In this document: piece after piece, positions 27,873-35,470 of the stretch
Layout: each line of letters starts with the position of its first letter
How positions within the stretch are numbered: position 1 is the first letter of the stretch
NCBI GenBank assembly: GCA_025463005.1
Contig: JAOAPR010000060.1
Span: forward strand, 1-46,682
DNA: 46,682 nucleotides
Origin: Bryobacterales bacterium
GTDB lineage: Bacteria > Acidobacteriota > Terriglobia > Bryobacterales > Bryobacteraceae
Direction of reading: 5' to 3'
Program-made: the position numbers and the translations under genes
Notes under the pieces: generated by a model
Databases searched by the model: none
What the model was told of the DNA's origin: nothing
The model's input: only the letters and a program-made list of their open reading frames with translations

Positions 27873-28568
27873 ATGGAAGACGATCAACCGCAAACTACAT
27901 TAACGGAGACCGAGACGGCGGCTGCTCCTGCGCCCGCGCCGGAGGCTCCCAAACCTGAAGCGGCGAAACCTGAAGCGGCGAAACCGGAATCGGCCAAGCC
28001 CGAGCCGCAGAAGCAGACTCGCGAGCCTCGTCCGGATCGCCCGCCGCGGCCGCCCGGAGAAAATCGCGGCGAAAATCGTGGACCCCAGGGCGGCCCTCGT
28101 CGCGATGACCGCCGTCCTGACCGTGGACCCGGCGGTGGACCGGGCCGTGAAGGCGGCGCCCGACATGAAGGAAGACACGAGGGAAGGCACGAAGGCAGAC
28201 CCGGCGGAGGGCGCCCTTTCGAAGGCTTCGCCGAGATCGAGCTGGAGAAGCTGATTTCCGACAGCCTGTATTTGGATAACCAGGCGCATGCCGTAGTGGC
28301 TCGCATGCGCGATATGGATAGCGGCACCAAGAGCCAGTTGCGGCGTTTGTACAACGCGGTGCGGCGGGCGGTGCGCGCGCCGGAATCCGAGCGCCAACAC
28401 CAGTTCGTCATGCTGCGCGCGCGGCTGGCGTACACCATCGCACGCCATTCGCTGCGAAGCCTGGACGCGCTCGAACGCCTGCTGCTGCAGGTAACCCGCA
28501 AGAACGAAGCGCGCGGATACGAACGATTCAAGGATCTGTTTGAGGCCATAGTCGCCTACAACGAGTAA
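27873..28568 (+). CDS. csm2: Csm2 small subunit with long disordered N-terminal extension
   Basis: Small helical subunit of the Csm complex. The C-terminal part, from about residue 115, matches Csm2: LEKLISDSLYLDNQAHAVV, then MDSGTKSQLRRLYNAVR, ARLAYTIARH and a final RFKDLFEAIVAYNE. Csm2 proteins are usually about 120-150 residues; this one has 231. The extra N-terminal part has two blocks. Residues of about 20-50 are Ala/Pro/Lys/Glu repeats of the KPEAA type, and residues of about 50-110 are rich in Arg, Gly, Pro and Asp with three RHEG units. Both are predicted to be disordered; the second resembles RGG-type RNA-binding tails. A GGAAGGA ribosome site precedes the ATG. The position between csm1 and csm3 is canonical. 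Confidence 0.85.
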   Translation: MEDDQPQTTLTETETAAAPAPAPEAPKPEAAKPEAAKPESAKPEPQKQTREPRPDRPPRPPGENRGENRGPQGGPRRDDRRPDRGPGGGPGREGGARHEGRHEGRHEGRPGGGRPFEGFAEIELEKLISDSLYLDNQAHAVVARMRDMDSGTKSQLRRLYNAVRRAVRAPESERQHQFVMLRARLAYTIARHSLRSLDALERLLLQVTRKNEARGYERFKDLFEAIVAYNE

Positions 28569-28575
28569 AGAGGAT

Positions 28576-29409
28576 ATGAGCGCACACACAGCTCAGACGA
28601 AGTTGAAGTTGGTCGGCAAGTTGATTCTCGCCGGCGAATTGCATTGTGAAACGGGCCTGCACATCGGGGCGGGTAAGGGGTCGCTCGAAATCGGCGGCGC
28701 CGATAACCCCGTCGTGAAGGACGCCTTCGGGCTGCCCTACATTCCCGGAAGCTCGCTGCGCGGCAAGCTGCGCTCCCTGCTCGAGAACTCGCTCGGCGTG
28801 ACCGGGCCGGGCGAGCTGGTGTATCTGTCCAAGCGCCGCGGCCAGGAAGTCCGGATCCATCAGAGCGATCGTCCGGATGACGAGATCTGCCTGCTGTTCG
28901 GCCGCAATCCGGGACGCATGGAACGCGTGCAGGGCGAGCCGCTCGAATCGAGCGCGGCGAGTCCCGCGCGGCTGGCGGTTTACGACGCGCCGCTCGATCC
29001 TGAAAGCATCACGGCCCAGATGCGCGAGAACCTGGACGACGAGATCACAGAAGTGAAGAGCGAAAACGCCATCGACCGGATAACCTCCCAGGCCAATCCG
29101 CGGACGCTCGAACGCGTGCCTGCCGGTGCCAGGTTTCGGGTTCGCATGGTGCTCGACGTTCTGTGCGAAGAGGACAAGGCGCTGGCAGCCCGTTTGTTCG
29201 AGGGACTGCGCCTGCTCGAAGACGACGCCCTGGGTGGCGGCGGATCGCGGGGTAGTGGACGCATCCGCTTCGCCAAATTAAAGTTGACCTGGCGAGGGCG
29301 CGGGTTCTACTCCTCGGGTGCCGATGAAGCCGAGCTGGCTTCGGGCGATCTCGGGCAACTCCAGGTTGCCGTCAACGAGTCTTCCTTCGGCGAAAAGCTC
29401 GCGGATTAA
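28576..29409 (+). CDS. csm3: Csm3 (Cas7-type backbone and target-RNA nuclease)
   Basis: A 277-residue RAMP protein that forms the backbone of the type III-A complex and cuts bound target RNA. The N-terminus has the family order TGLHIGAGKG, then GGADNPVVKD, then LPYIPGSSLRGKLRSLLE. The aspartate D43 in the ADNPVVKD segment corresponds to the catalytic Asp of characterised Csm3 proteins (D32/D33), so target-RNA cleavage is probably retained. The glycine-rich RAMP loop near the C-terminus reads LGGGGSRGSGRIRF. An AAGAGG ribosome site sits 7 bases before the ATG, and the gap after csm2 is seven bases. Confidence 0.93.
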   Translation: MSAHTAQTKLKLVGKLILAGELHCETGLHIGAGKGSLEIGGADNPVVKDAFGLPYIPGSSLRGKLRSLLENSLGVTGPGELVYLSKRRGQEVRIHQSDRPDDEICLLFGRNPGRMERVQGEPLESSAASPARLAVYDAPLDPESITAQMRENLDDEITEVKSENAIDRITSQANPRTLERVPAGARFRVRMVLDVLCEEDKALAARLFEGLRLLEDDALGGGGSRGSGRIRFAKLKLTWRGRGFYSSGADEAELASGDLGQLQVAVNESSFGEKLAD

Positions 29410-29424
29410 CCTCGTGAACCAACA

Positions 29425-30423
29425 ATGACGACGGGCTTGCTCATCCGCCTTCGGCCTATGGGGCCATGGCGCGTCGGTCCTGATTCCGGAGATCGCGACC
29501 GGGTCGATCGCATTTATCACAGCGACTCGCTTTATTCAGCGGTCACCTCGGCGATGGGTCGCCTGGGGATGCTCGATGAATGGCTCGAAGCCACGGCGCG
29601 GGCGTCTGAGCCGGCCGTACGCTTCAGCTCGTGTTTTCCGTACCAGGGCGAGACGCTGCTGGTGGTGCCGCCCCGAAATCTGTGGCCCCCTCCGCCGTCT
29701 TCCAAGGTTCGGTGGAAGGGCGCGCGCTTTGTGCCCCTGGGTGTGGTGGAATCGCTTGCCGCGGGCCGCCCGTTGTCTGAAGATGACTGGATCATCGATG
29801 GTTCCAGCGAATGCCTGCTTCCGTTCGTTAGTCCGCCTGCGCCGGGTCCATTCCGTGTTTCCGTACGATCGAGCGCGGGGGTGGATCGCGAAGGCGCGGC
29901 CGTTTCGCCGCATTCGACGGCGTGCCTCGAGTTCACTCCGGGCAGCGGATTGTGGTGCGTGGCGCAATTCTCGAACGACGCGGCGCGCGAGCAATGGACC
30001 GCCCCGCTCAGCGCGGCGTTCCGGCTGCTGGCGGATTCAGGATTCGGCGGGAAGCGATCCCAGGGCTGGGGTCGGGCGGAGGTCGCGATCACCGAAGGAC
30101 TGGGCGAAGTTCACCTCCACACGGCCGAGGCCGGTGAGCAGGTTTATTGGCTGCTCTCGCTGTTCCATCCGGCAGCCTCGGATACTGTCGAGTGGTCGCA
30201 GGGAAATTACACGCTCACTACTCGCGGCGGGCGCGTGGAAAGCGACGCGCGCTGGGGCGATCATAAGAAGCAGACCCGCATGGTCGCTGAGGGCTCGGTG
30301 CTGGTGGCCGCGGCTGAACCGCGTGGAACGGCAGCCGACGTGGCTCCCGAAGGCTTTCCGCATCCGGTGTACCGGGCCGGTTTCGCGCTGGCGATCCCGA
30401 TTCCCCTTAAGGCTGCCTCGTGA
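29425..30423 (+). CDS. csm4: Csm4 (Cas5-type RAMP protein)
   Basis: A 332-residue RAMP protein expected to bind the 5' handle of the crRNA and contact Csm1. N-terminal features include LLIRLRPMGPWRVG, IYHSDSLYSAVTSAMGRLG (the conserved SD-T/S-L-F/Y-SA region) and FSSCFPYQGETLLVVPP. A late glycine-rich loop GFGGKRSQGWGRAEV is typical of the family. It starts 15 bases after csm3, and its TGA overlaps the GTG start of csm5, indicating translational coupling. Confidence 0.9.
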   Translation: MTTGLLIRLRPMGPWRVGPDSGDRDRVDRIYHSDSLYSAVTSAMGRLGMLDEWLEATARASEPAVRFSSCFPYQGETLLVVPPRNLWPPPPSSKVRWKGARFVPLGVVESLAAGRPLSEDDWIIDGSSECLLPFVSPPAPGPFRVSVRSSAGVDREGAAVSPHSTACLEFTPGSGLWCVAQFSNDAAREQWTAPLSAAFRLLADSGFGGKRSQGWGRAEVAITEGLGEVHLHTAEAGEQVYWLLSLFHPAASDTVEWSQGNYTLTTRGGRVESDARWGDHKKQTRMVAEGSVLVAAAEPRGTAADVAPEGFPHPVYRAGFALAIPIPLKAAS

Positions 30424-31517
30424 AATACCGCATCACATGTCTGACTCCGACGCTGGTCGGCGATGGCCAGAAACTGGCGCCCATCGATTACATGGTGTGG
30501 AAGGAGCACGTCAACGTGCTCGACCAACGGCGCATCTTCCGCTTACTGGCCAAGGGTCCCCGTCTGGATGGATATTTAGCGCAGCTCAAGAAATCCGACA
30601 AGCTGGACTTCGCTTCCTGGGGCGGATTCGCGCAAAACTTCGCCGGCCGGCGGATTCCCTTCGAACACGCCAGCTCGATTCCGGTTTGGGAACGCGCCCA
30701 AGCGGAAAATCTGTTTATTCCGACCTTCGCGACCTCGCCTTCGGGTCCCTACCTGCCCGCGACGGCAATCAAGGGAGCCTTGCGAACCGGTGCGGTGTTC
30801 GATCGCTGGAATGAAACCACATTGCGCGAGCTTGCGGGCCGCATGGAAGAGGAGCGGCCGCCTCGCAATCCGGCCGTTAAGGCTGAGGACGCTGTGCTCG
30901 GGGGGCACGGATCGAACCGCATGCGCCGCGTATCGACGGCGGATTCCGCTCCGGTCGACTACACGGGAATGAAGATTTACCTGCTGCGGGTGGCGACCAT
31001 GGTGGCGCGCGGCGCCGGCAAGTTCGAACTGGGTTGGAAATCGGCCCGTGGTACGGCCGAGGCCAGGAGGATCGAGGAGAGCACCCCGTCGTTCGCCGAA
31101 ATGGCGGGTCCGGGGATGGTTTTCGAAGGCCTGTGGAACGAAACCTCGGCTCAGGATCGCCAAAAACTGTTCCAGGCATCTAATTCCTACGCAGCCAGCC
31201 AGATAAAGAAACACCAGGAGTATGCCCAGGCCACCGGGCTGGAGCGGCTGGCCGCAACCCTGGGCGAGCTAGAGAAACGCGTCCTGGAGGCCGGAAACCA
31301 CGCCTGCGTCCTAGCCCTGGGATGGGGCGCCGGCATGCTCTCCAAGATTTCCGTGGCCGACACCGCCGACCCCAACTACCGCTCGATTCTCAGGCGCGTC
31401 AGCCTCTATCAGAAGGCCGTTCAGACCGGCTTGCCGTTCCCCAAGACCCGCCGGATCGTGTTCGAGGGCGGCCGTCCCGCGCATCTGCCAGGATGGGTTC
31501 TGCTCGAAGTCGGCTAG
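30420..31517 (+). CDS. csm5: Csm5 (Cas7-type RAMP protein at the crRNA 3' side)
   Basis: A 365-residue RAMP protein. The N-terminal CLTPTLVGDGQKLAPIDYMVW is the Csm5 form of the (S/T)PxHIGxG motif. The mid-protein motif YLPATAIKGALRTG corresponds to YIPGSSIKGALRT of other Csm5 proteins. A C-terminal domain with LALGWGAGMLSK and LPFPKTRRIVFEGGRPAHLPGW completes it. Csm5 recruits RNases for crRNA 3' trimming in characterised systems. The GTG start overlaps the csm4 stop. It ends the operon; the following 103 bases hold only a weak hairpin and the leader of the next gene. Confidence 0.92.
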   Translation: MKYRITCLTPTLVGDGQKLAPIDYMVWKEHVNVLDQRRIFRLLAKGPRLDGYLAQLKKSDKLDFASWGGFAQNFAGRRIPFEHASSIPVWERAQAENLFIPTFATSPSGPYLPATAIKGALRTGAVFDRWNETTLRELAGRMEEERPPRNPAVKAEDAVLGGHGSNRMRRVSTADSAPVDYTGMKIYLLRVATMVARGAGKFELGWKSARGTAEARRIEESTPSFAEMAGPGMVFEGLWNETSAQDRQKLFQASNSYAASQIKKHQEYAQATGLERLAATLGELEKRVLEAGNHACVLALGWGAGMLSKISVADTADPNYRSILRRVSLYQKAVQTGLPFPKTRRIVFEGGRPAHLPGWVLLEVG

Positions 31518-31543
31518 AACTTTCCTAGTACCGGGAGGACCCG

Positions 31544-31558
31544 AGGGCTATTCGCCCT
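31544..31558. terminator. Short stem-loop after the csm operon
   Basis: AGGGC (31544-31548) and GCCCT (31554-31558) form a five-base-pair stem with a five-base loop in the 103-bp gap after csm5. The stem is short and there is no T-run, so termination here is weakly supported. Confidence 0.25.
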
Positions 31559-31620
31559 ACAGGGCCCGCGTGATACTATCGATCTAGCAGAGAAGAACGA
31601 GAGAGGGTCAATCCCCCGAA

Positions 31621-32502
31621 ATGTATAATGCTTTCTTTGGCTTCTCGGAGAGCCCCTTTAGCCTAAGTCCGGATCCTGCCTTCTTTTACAGAAGCGAACA
31701 GCATGAAGAAGCGCTGGCGAATCTGGTTTACGGTGTTCAGGCCCGCAAGGGATTCATCGTCTTGTCCGGCGAGGTAGGGACCGGCAAGACCACCATGCTC
31801 GAGTGCCTCCGGGATTACCTGGAGACCAACTTCATCGAGTTCGCGTTTCTCTTCAATTCCCGCATCAACGTCGAGCAGTTTTTCGAGATGATTGCCTACG
31901 ATCTCGACCTGCCGTGCCCGCGCACTTCGAAGACCGAGGTGCTGTTCGCGCTGAACCAGTTGTTGGTCGAGCAGGCTCAGGACGGCAAGACCGTCGTGCT
32001 GATCGTGGACGAAGCGCACAACCTCGAATGGGACGTGCTCGAGGAGATCCGGCTGCTGGGCAATCTCGAAAATCGTCACGGCAAGCTGCTGCAAATCATC
32101 CTGGCGGGTCAGCCCGAATTGGACCGCAAGCTGGATGCCCCCAACCTCCGGCAGTTGAAGCAACGTATAGTGCTCCGCTGCAACCTGACGCCGTTCGCGT
32201 TACGCGAAGCGATCGAGTATATCGATTCGCGGCTGGCGCGGGTCGGGATGCCGGATCAGAAGGTGTTTTCCGAAGAGTTTATGGCGGAAATCCATCTGCG
32301 GACTCAGGGGATCCCGCGCGTGATCAATGGCGTCTGCGACAACCTGTTGCTGACGGCTTTCGCCATGGAGACCAAGGTCTGCACCATGGAAATGCTGGAC
32401 GAAATCTGCACCGACATGCGCCTGGAATGGCCGGGCAGCCGCCGCGCCCGCTCCCGGGTCCCGGCCGAAGAGTCCTTCGAGCGCACGCCGTATAAAGTCT
32501 AA
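31621..32502 (+). CDS. ExeA-like AAA+ ATPase
   Basis: A 293-residue P-loop ATPase of the ExeA/general-secretion-protein-A type. The N-terminus YNAFFGFSESPFSLSPDPAFFY is the family hallmark. Walker A is GEVGTGKT (50-57), Walker B is VVLIVDEAHNL, and the segment ending in QGIPRVINGVCDNLLLTAF belongs to the helical lid. ExeA proteins normally work with a peptidoglycan-binding partner in type II secretion, or with exosortase/polysaccharide loci. No peptidoglycan-binding domain is fused here, and no secretion or exosortase gene is in the window. It lies 103 bp behind csm5 on the same strand. Its own leader has GAGAGAGGG and a TACTAT -10-like box, so independent transcription is likely. It ends two bases from the convergent PIN gene. 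Confidence 0.85.
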   Translation: MYNAFFGFSESPFSLSPDPAFFYRSEQHEEALANLVYGVQARKGFIVLSGEVGTGKTTMLECLRDYLETNFIEFAFLFNSRINVEQFFEMIAYDLDLPCPRTSKTEVLFALNQLLVEQAQDGKTVVLIVDEAHNLEWDVLEEIRLLGNLENRHGKLLQIILAGQPELDRKLDAPNLRQLKQRIVLRCNLTPFALREAIEYIDSRLARVGMPDQKVFSEEFMAEIHLRTQGIPRVINGVCDNLLLTAFAMETKVCTMEMLDEICTDMRLEWPGSRRARSRVPAEESFERTPYKV

Positions 32503-32504
32503 TT

Positions 32505-32930
32505 TCAGAGTACATTCACGTCCAGGCCTCCGATAAACTGAATGCCGGGAATCACCTTGCCATGTAAGCGATGGTCGTTGGTGAGAAAAAGGTCAGCGCC
32601 AGCACATGCTGCGCAGGCCAGTTGCAAGGCATCTGCGCGACTAATCCCGCGATCGGCCCGAATGCGCGCATAGTGATCGGCTGCCTCGGACGTGAAATCG
32701 ACAATTTCAACGGTCGGAGGATGGAACAATGCTTTGTATTCGGCCACCAATGACAAGTCACCGGTTTCATACGGTCCGACCAGCGTTTCTCCAATAGTAA
32801 GAGCGCCGGTGCAGAGCCGATCTCCTCGTTTTAGCATCTGTTCACGGAGACTTCGCACACGCGGCGCGAACTTAGGGTGATCCTCCATCAGATACACGAA
32901 GACCATCGTGTCCCAAAAAATGAGACTCAC
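32505..32930 (-). CDS. PIN-domain RNase, VapC-like toxin
   Basis: A 141-residue PIN-domain protein. The acidic active-site residues are in the expected order: D7 (IFWDTMVFVYL), E48 (TIGETLVG), D100 (ISRADALQLA) and D119 (LTNDHRL). The length fits VapC toxins. The GTG start overlaps the stop of the upstream 277-residue gene (GTGA), the normal toxin-antitoxin coupling with the regulator first. The partner is far larger than a normal VapB antitoxin. Target RNA is unknown. The 3' end is two bases from the ExeA-like gene. Confidence 0.87.
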   Translation of the reverse strand: MSLIFWDTMVFVYLMEDHPKFAPRVRSLREQMLKRGDRLCTGALTIGETLVGPYETGDLSLVAEYKALFHPPTVEIVDFTSEAADHYARIRADRGISRADALQLACAACAGADLFLTNDHRLHGKVIPGIQFIGGLDVNVL

Positions 32931-33760
32931 GATGCAGAAATTCTCGCATCGGAAAGGATTCCGTAAATGTATGACGGGCCTTGTAGGTCATGGATTTGAC
33001 CTGGACCAAACAGAGGGCGCCGATTCCAGGCCTTCTCGAAGTCACTTCGCGGAAGCCGACGCTTGGTCTGCTCGCCGTTATGTGGCCTTGGGATGACAAT
33101 ATTTCCCTGCACGTCGTAAGAAAAAGGCTCTTCCCGCTTAGTGCGGAACTCCTGGCCGATATGCAGTTTGATCCGGTCCCACACCCGATCAAACGTAGCT
33201 TGCTTTCCCTTGGCTGACAAATCTGCGGGAAAGATTTCCTCACGTAGCGCTCCAACAAACTTTTCACCCCCGCCGAGTCTTTTCCACATTTCCTTTCCCA
33301 CACCGGATATCGCTAGGATCGGGTCCTCCGCAGGAGAGATGGCCCGGTGGCTGAACGGACCAGCAGCGTAGCTTTGTAAGAGATGCTTGTATTGTTGTGG
33401 AAGCACATGAGGCTTGGGAGCGGTCCGACCCGTGCGCCGAGTTGGATGGAACGAATCGCCCGCACGAAATAGGCGCAGAGAACCGTCCGGGTCCTCGCTA
33501 AGAATACGCAGCGTCGCAGGATTTGCCTTCTTCGAGGCTACGCAGTGGGTTGAAAGATGGGTGCTGACGCTTCGCGGATTGAGAGAAGGATCCAAATCAG
33601 CTACTTTGCGAAGGATGGTTTCATGATCAAACCCTAAGGCATCGGGGTGGGCTTCATGAAGCAACGCGGTTGCGAGCCAGATCGTGTCGGCAATGGACAG
33701 GTCCACTTCCAAAAGATGTTTCTTGAGCTGACTGGCGCCCATTTGCGAACGTGTTGTCAT
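32927..33760 (-). CDS. Winged-helix/MazE-like regulator, probable antitoxin of the PIN toxin
   Basis: A 277-residue protein from the ATG at 33760. The frame continues to a GTG at 33799, but a GGAG site six bases before the ATG and a promoter/operator covering 33781-33809 decide for 33760. Residues of about 15-105 resemble a winged-helix domain often joined to MazE-like proteins (SIADTIWLATALLHEAHPDA, NPRSVSTHLSTHCVASKKANPATLRIL, FRAGDSFHPTRRTGRTAPKP). The segment DPILAISGVGKEMWKRLGGGEKFVGALREE looks MazE/AbrB-like. The C-terminal 90 residues were not recognised. It precedes and overlaps the PIN gene, so an antitoxin and autorepressor role is inferred. The base composition looks less GC-rich than the neighbours, which suggests acquisition. 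Confidence 0.65.
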   Translation of the reverse strand: MTTRSQMGASQLKKHLLEVDLSIADTIWLATALLHEAHPDALGFDHETILRKVADLDPSLNPRSVSTHLSTHCVASKKANPATLRILSEDPDGSLRLFRAGDSFHPTRRTGRTAPKPHVLPQQYKHLLQSYAAGPFSHRAISPAEDPILAISGVGKEMWKRLGGGEKFVGALREEIFPADLSAKGKQATFDRVWDRIKLHIGQEFRTKREEPFSYDVQGNIVIPRPHNGEQTKRRLPRSDFEKAWNRRPLFGPGQIHDLQGPSYIYGILSDARISAS

Positions 33761-33780
33761 GCAAAACTCCGCCCATACAC

Positions 33781-33809
33781 AAAGTACACAATTGTGCACT
33801 AGTTGTCAA
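33781..33809 (-). promoter_or_regulatory. Promoter of the PIN/antitoxin operon
   Basis: On the minus strand a perfect TTGACA (33809-33804) is followed by a 17-base spacer and TACTTT (33786-33781). This places the start of transcription about 14 bases before the ATG at 33760. It is the best sigma-70-type promoter seen in the window. Confidence 0.75.
33784..33799. promoter_or_regulatory. Palindromic operator inside the promoter spacer
   Basis: GTACACAATTGTGCAC is a 16-base palindrome with one mismatched pair and a perfect CACAATTGTG core (33787-33796). It fills most of the -35/-10 spacer and touches the -10 box of the toxin-antitoxin-like operon. That is where an autorepressor would bind. A second small palindrome, TCAATTGA, overlaps the -35 box. 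Confidence 0.65.
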
Positions 33810-33864
33810 TTGATAGAGACAGACCGCCAGAAGCGGCCTATAGTATCGATGGCGGGTGGAAAAG

Positions 33865-34605
33865 TTAACGCACTGCCGCTGCGTCTTCGAAGTTGACCGG
33901 CGGGTTGTAATACAAGAACCGCCCGCAGCTTTCGCAGAACATCAACTGGTCGCCTTTTCGAAGATCCTGGAGGAATTGCGGGCGGAGGACAATTTGGCAG
34001 GCGGAGCAGCGGCCGTTGGCGGCTTCGGCGACAACGGTGGTGTTATGCCACTTCTTACGGATGCGCTCGTATTCTGAAAGGGCTCTTTTGGGCAGTTTGG
34101 AGACCGATTGCAGGCGCTCCTGTCGGAGCGTTTCCAGCTCCTTCTGATCGGCGGCCGTGCGCTCGCGCGCTTGGGTTTTTTCCGCCTCCACCTGTTTCTT
34201 TTCCTCGGCCAGCGCCTTCTCGGCCTTCTTGACGTTCAAATCCAGCGGTTCGGATTCCGACATCAGTTCCAGGGTCCGGTCCTCGGCCTGGCGGATCTCC
34301 TTCTCGATGAACTCGATTTCGTGCTGGAAAGCCTTGTACTGCTCATTGTTCTTGGCTTGCAGCATCTGATCGCGGAGCTTCGAGATCTTCTGCTGGTGCA
34401 TCTGTATGTCGCCTTCCAGTTTCTTGCGATCCTTCTGGTTGGCTGAGAGAGCGGCTTTGTCGGCTTCCAGCTTGCGCACATGCGATTCGAGAGCTTTCTC
34501 GATCACGGCGATGTGCCTGGGCAGCGCGGCCACTTCTTTTTCGAGCGTTGATATTTTCTGATCTAGCGATTGAAGCTGAATCACCAGATGAACATCTGGG
34601 TGCAT
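33865..34605 (-). CDS. Coiled-coil protein with C4-type zinc ribbon
   Basis: A 246-residue protein with a long heptad-rich coiled coil (about residues 10-180) and a C-terminal zinc ribbon. The ribbon reads CSACQIVLRPQ and then FCESCGRFLYY (four cysteines). This is the DUF164/CT398-like architecture, conserved in many bacteria, with proposed nucleic-acid or secretion-related roles but no settled function. No SD is visible. TAAAAT lies nine bases before the ATG (34615-34620), so the transcript may be nearly leaderless. It is divergent from hemQ, with 49 bp between the starts. Confidence 0.85.
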   Translation of the reverse strand: MHPDVHLVIQLQSLDQKISTLEKEVAALPRHIAVIEKALESHVRKLEADKAALSANQKDRKKLEGDIQMHQQKISKLRDQMLQAKNNEQYKAFQHEIEFIEKEIRQAEDRTLELMSESEPLDLNVKKAEKALAEEKKQVEAEKTQARERTAADQKELETLRQERLQSVSKLPKRALSEYERIRKKWHNTTVVAEAANGRCSACQIVLRPQFLQDLRKGDQLMFCESCGRFLYYNPPVNFEDAAAVR

Positions 34606-34654
34606 GGAGTCTTGATTTTAGCATGCGTCGAACGCGATACAGTAAAAGACGAAT

Positions 34655-35470
34655 ATGCAACAGTTTGAAAACATGCCCCCGGTGCCCTTGACGCTCGAAG
34701 GAGCGAGCGTTTTGCACCAGATGATGCGCGTGCGCTGGGCCGCCTGGCGGGCGCTTCCGGGCGACGATCGTGCCGCGATCCTGGACGAAGCGGCATCCAT
34801 GTTGACCGCCATAGAACAGCAGAATAGCGCCGCTTTTGGGCTGCTGGGGCACAAAGGGGACCTCATGCTGGTCCACTTCCGCCCTGGGTTCGACCAGCTT
34901 GGCGAGATCCAGACCTGCCTGGCGCATTTGCGGCTATGGGACTACCTGGAACAGACCAGCTCCTATCTTTCGGTTGTCGAGCTGGGGTTGTACGAATCCA
35001 CCGGCAAGGCCTACAGCGGCCTGGCCGAGCAGGGCATCCAGCCGCACACCCGGGACTGGAACGTCCAGATCGAGCAGATTCTGGAACGCCAGCGCCAGGC
35101 CATGCACCCGCGGCTCTACCCCGAGGTGCCCCCCGCGAAGTATCTGTGCTTCTATCCCATGGATCGCCGCCGCGGCGAGGACAAGAATTGGTATCAGCTC
35201 CCCTTGGCCGAGCGGCAGCGCCAGATGGCCGAACACGGCGCCGTGGGACGCCGCTACGCCGGAACGGTGAAGCAGATCATCACCGGGTCCATCGGCTTCG
35301 ACGATTGGGAGTGGGGCGTGGATCTGTTCGCCGACGATCCGTTGGTCTTCAAAAAGCTCATCTACGAGATGCGGTTCGACCATGTGAGCGCCGTGTACGC
35401 CTTGTTCGGATCGTTCTACGTTGGTCGCCGGCTGGGCGCGGAAGGGTTCCGGAAGCTTCTGACAGTATGA
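34655..35470 (+). CDS. hemQ: HemQ-type coproheme decarboxylase (chlorite-dismutase family)
   Basis: A 271-residue member of the chlorite-dismutase fold family, in the HemQ branch that turns coproheme III into protoheme in the coproporphyrin-dependent route. The C-terminal half is diagnostic: YPMDRRRGEDKNWYQLP, then MAEHGAVGRRYAG and GSIGFDDWEWGVDLF. H194 in MAEHG matches the proximal heme ligand. Y167, 27 residues earlier, matches the catalytic tyrosine spacing of HemQ. A TACAGT -10-like box lies at 34638-34643, 11 bases before the ATG. It is the first of three genes coupled by 4-bp overlaps. The other heme genes of the window are 8 kb away, and no coproporphyrin oxidase or ferrochelatase is present here. 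Confidence 0.9.
   Translation: MQQFENMPPVPLTLEGASVLHQMMRVRWAAWRALPGDDRAAILDEAASMLTAIEQQNSAAFGLLGHKGDLMLVHFRPGFDQLGEIQTCLAHLRLWDYLEQTSSYLSVVELGLYESTGKAYSGLAEQGIQPHTRDWNVQIEQILERQRQAMHPRLYPEVPPAKYLCFYPMDRRRGEDKNWYQLPLAERQRQMAEHGAVGRRYAGTVKQIITGSIGFDDWEWGVDLFADDPLVFKKLIYEMRFDHVSAVYALFGSFYVGRRLGAEGFRKLLTV

Noticed and set aside
27955-28215. Tandem short repeats in csm2, considered as a CRISPR array or minisatellite
   Set aside because: The units are 12-15 bases, multiples of three, in frame and without spacers. They encode protein repeats.
29576-30814. 412-residue plus-strand frame across csm4/csm5
   Set aside because: It is an alternative frame over two recognised RAMP genes and is highly Arg-rich with no motif.
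31518-31620. Gap after csm5, considered as a site for a CRISPR leader or repeat
   Set aside because: It is only 103 bases, with no direct repeat; just a short hairpin and the leader of the next gene.
32505-33799. The lower-GC toxin-antitoxin region, considered as part of a transposon or prophage
   Set aside because: No transposase, integrase, terminal repeats or target duplications were seen around it.
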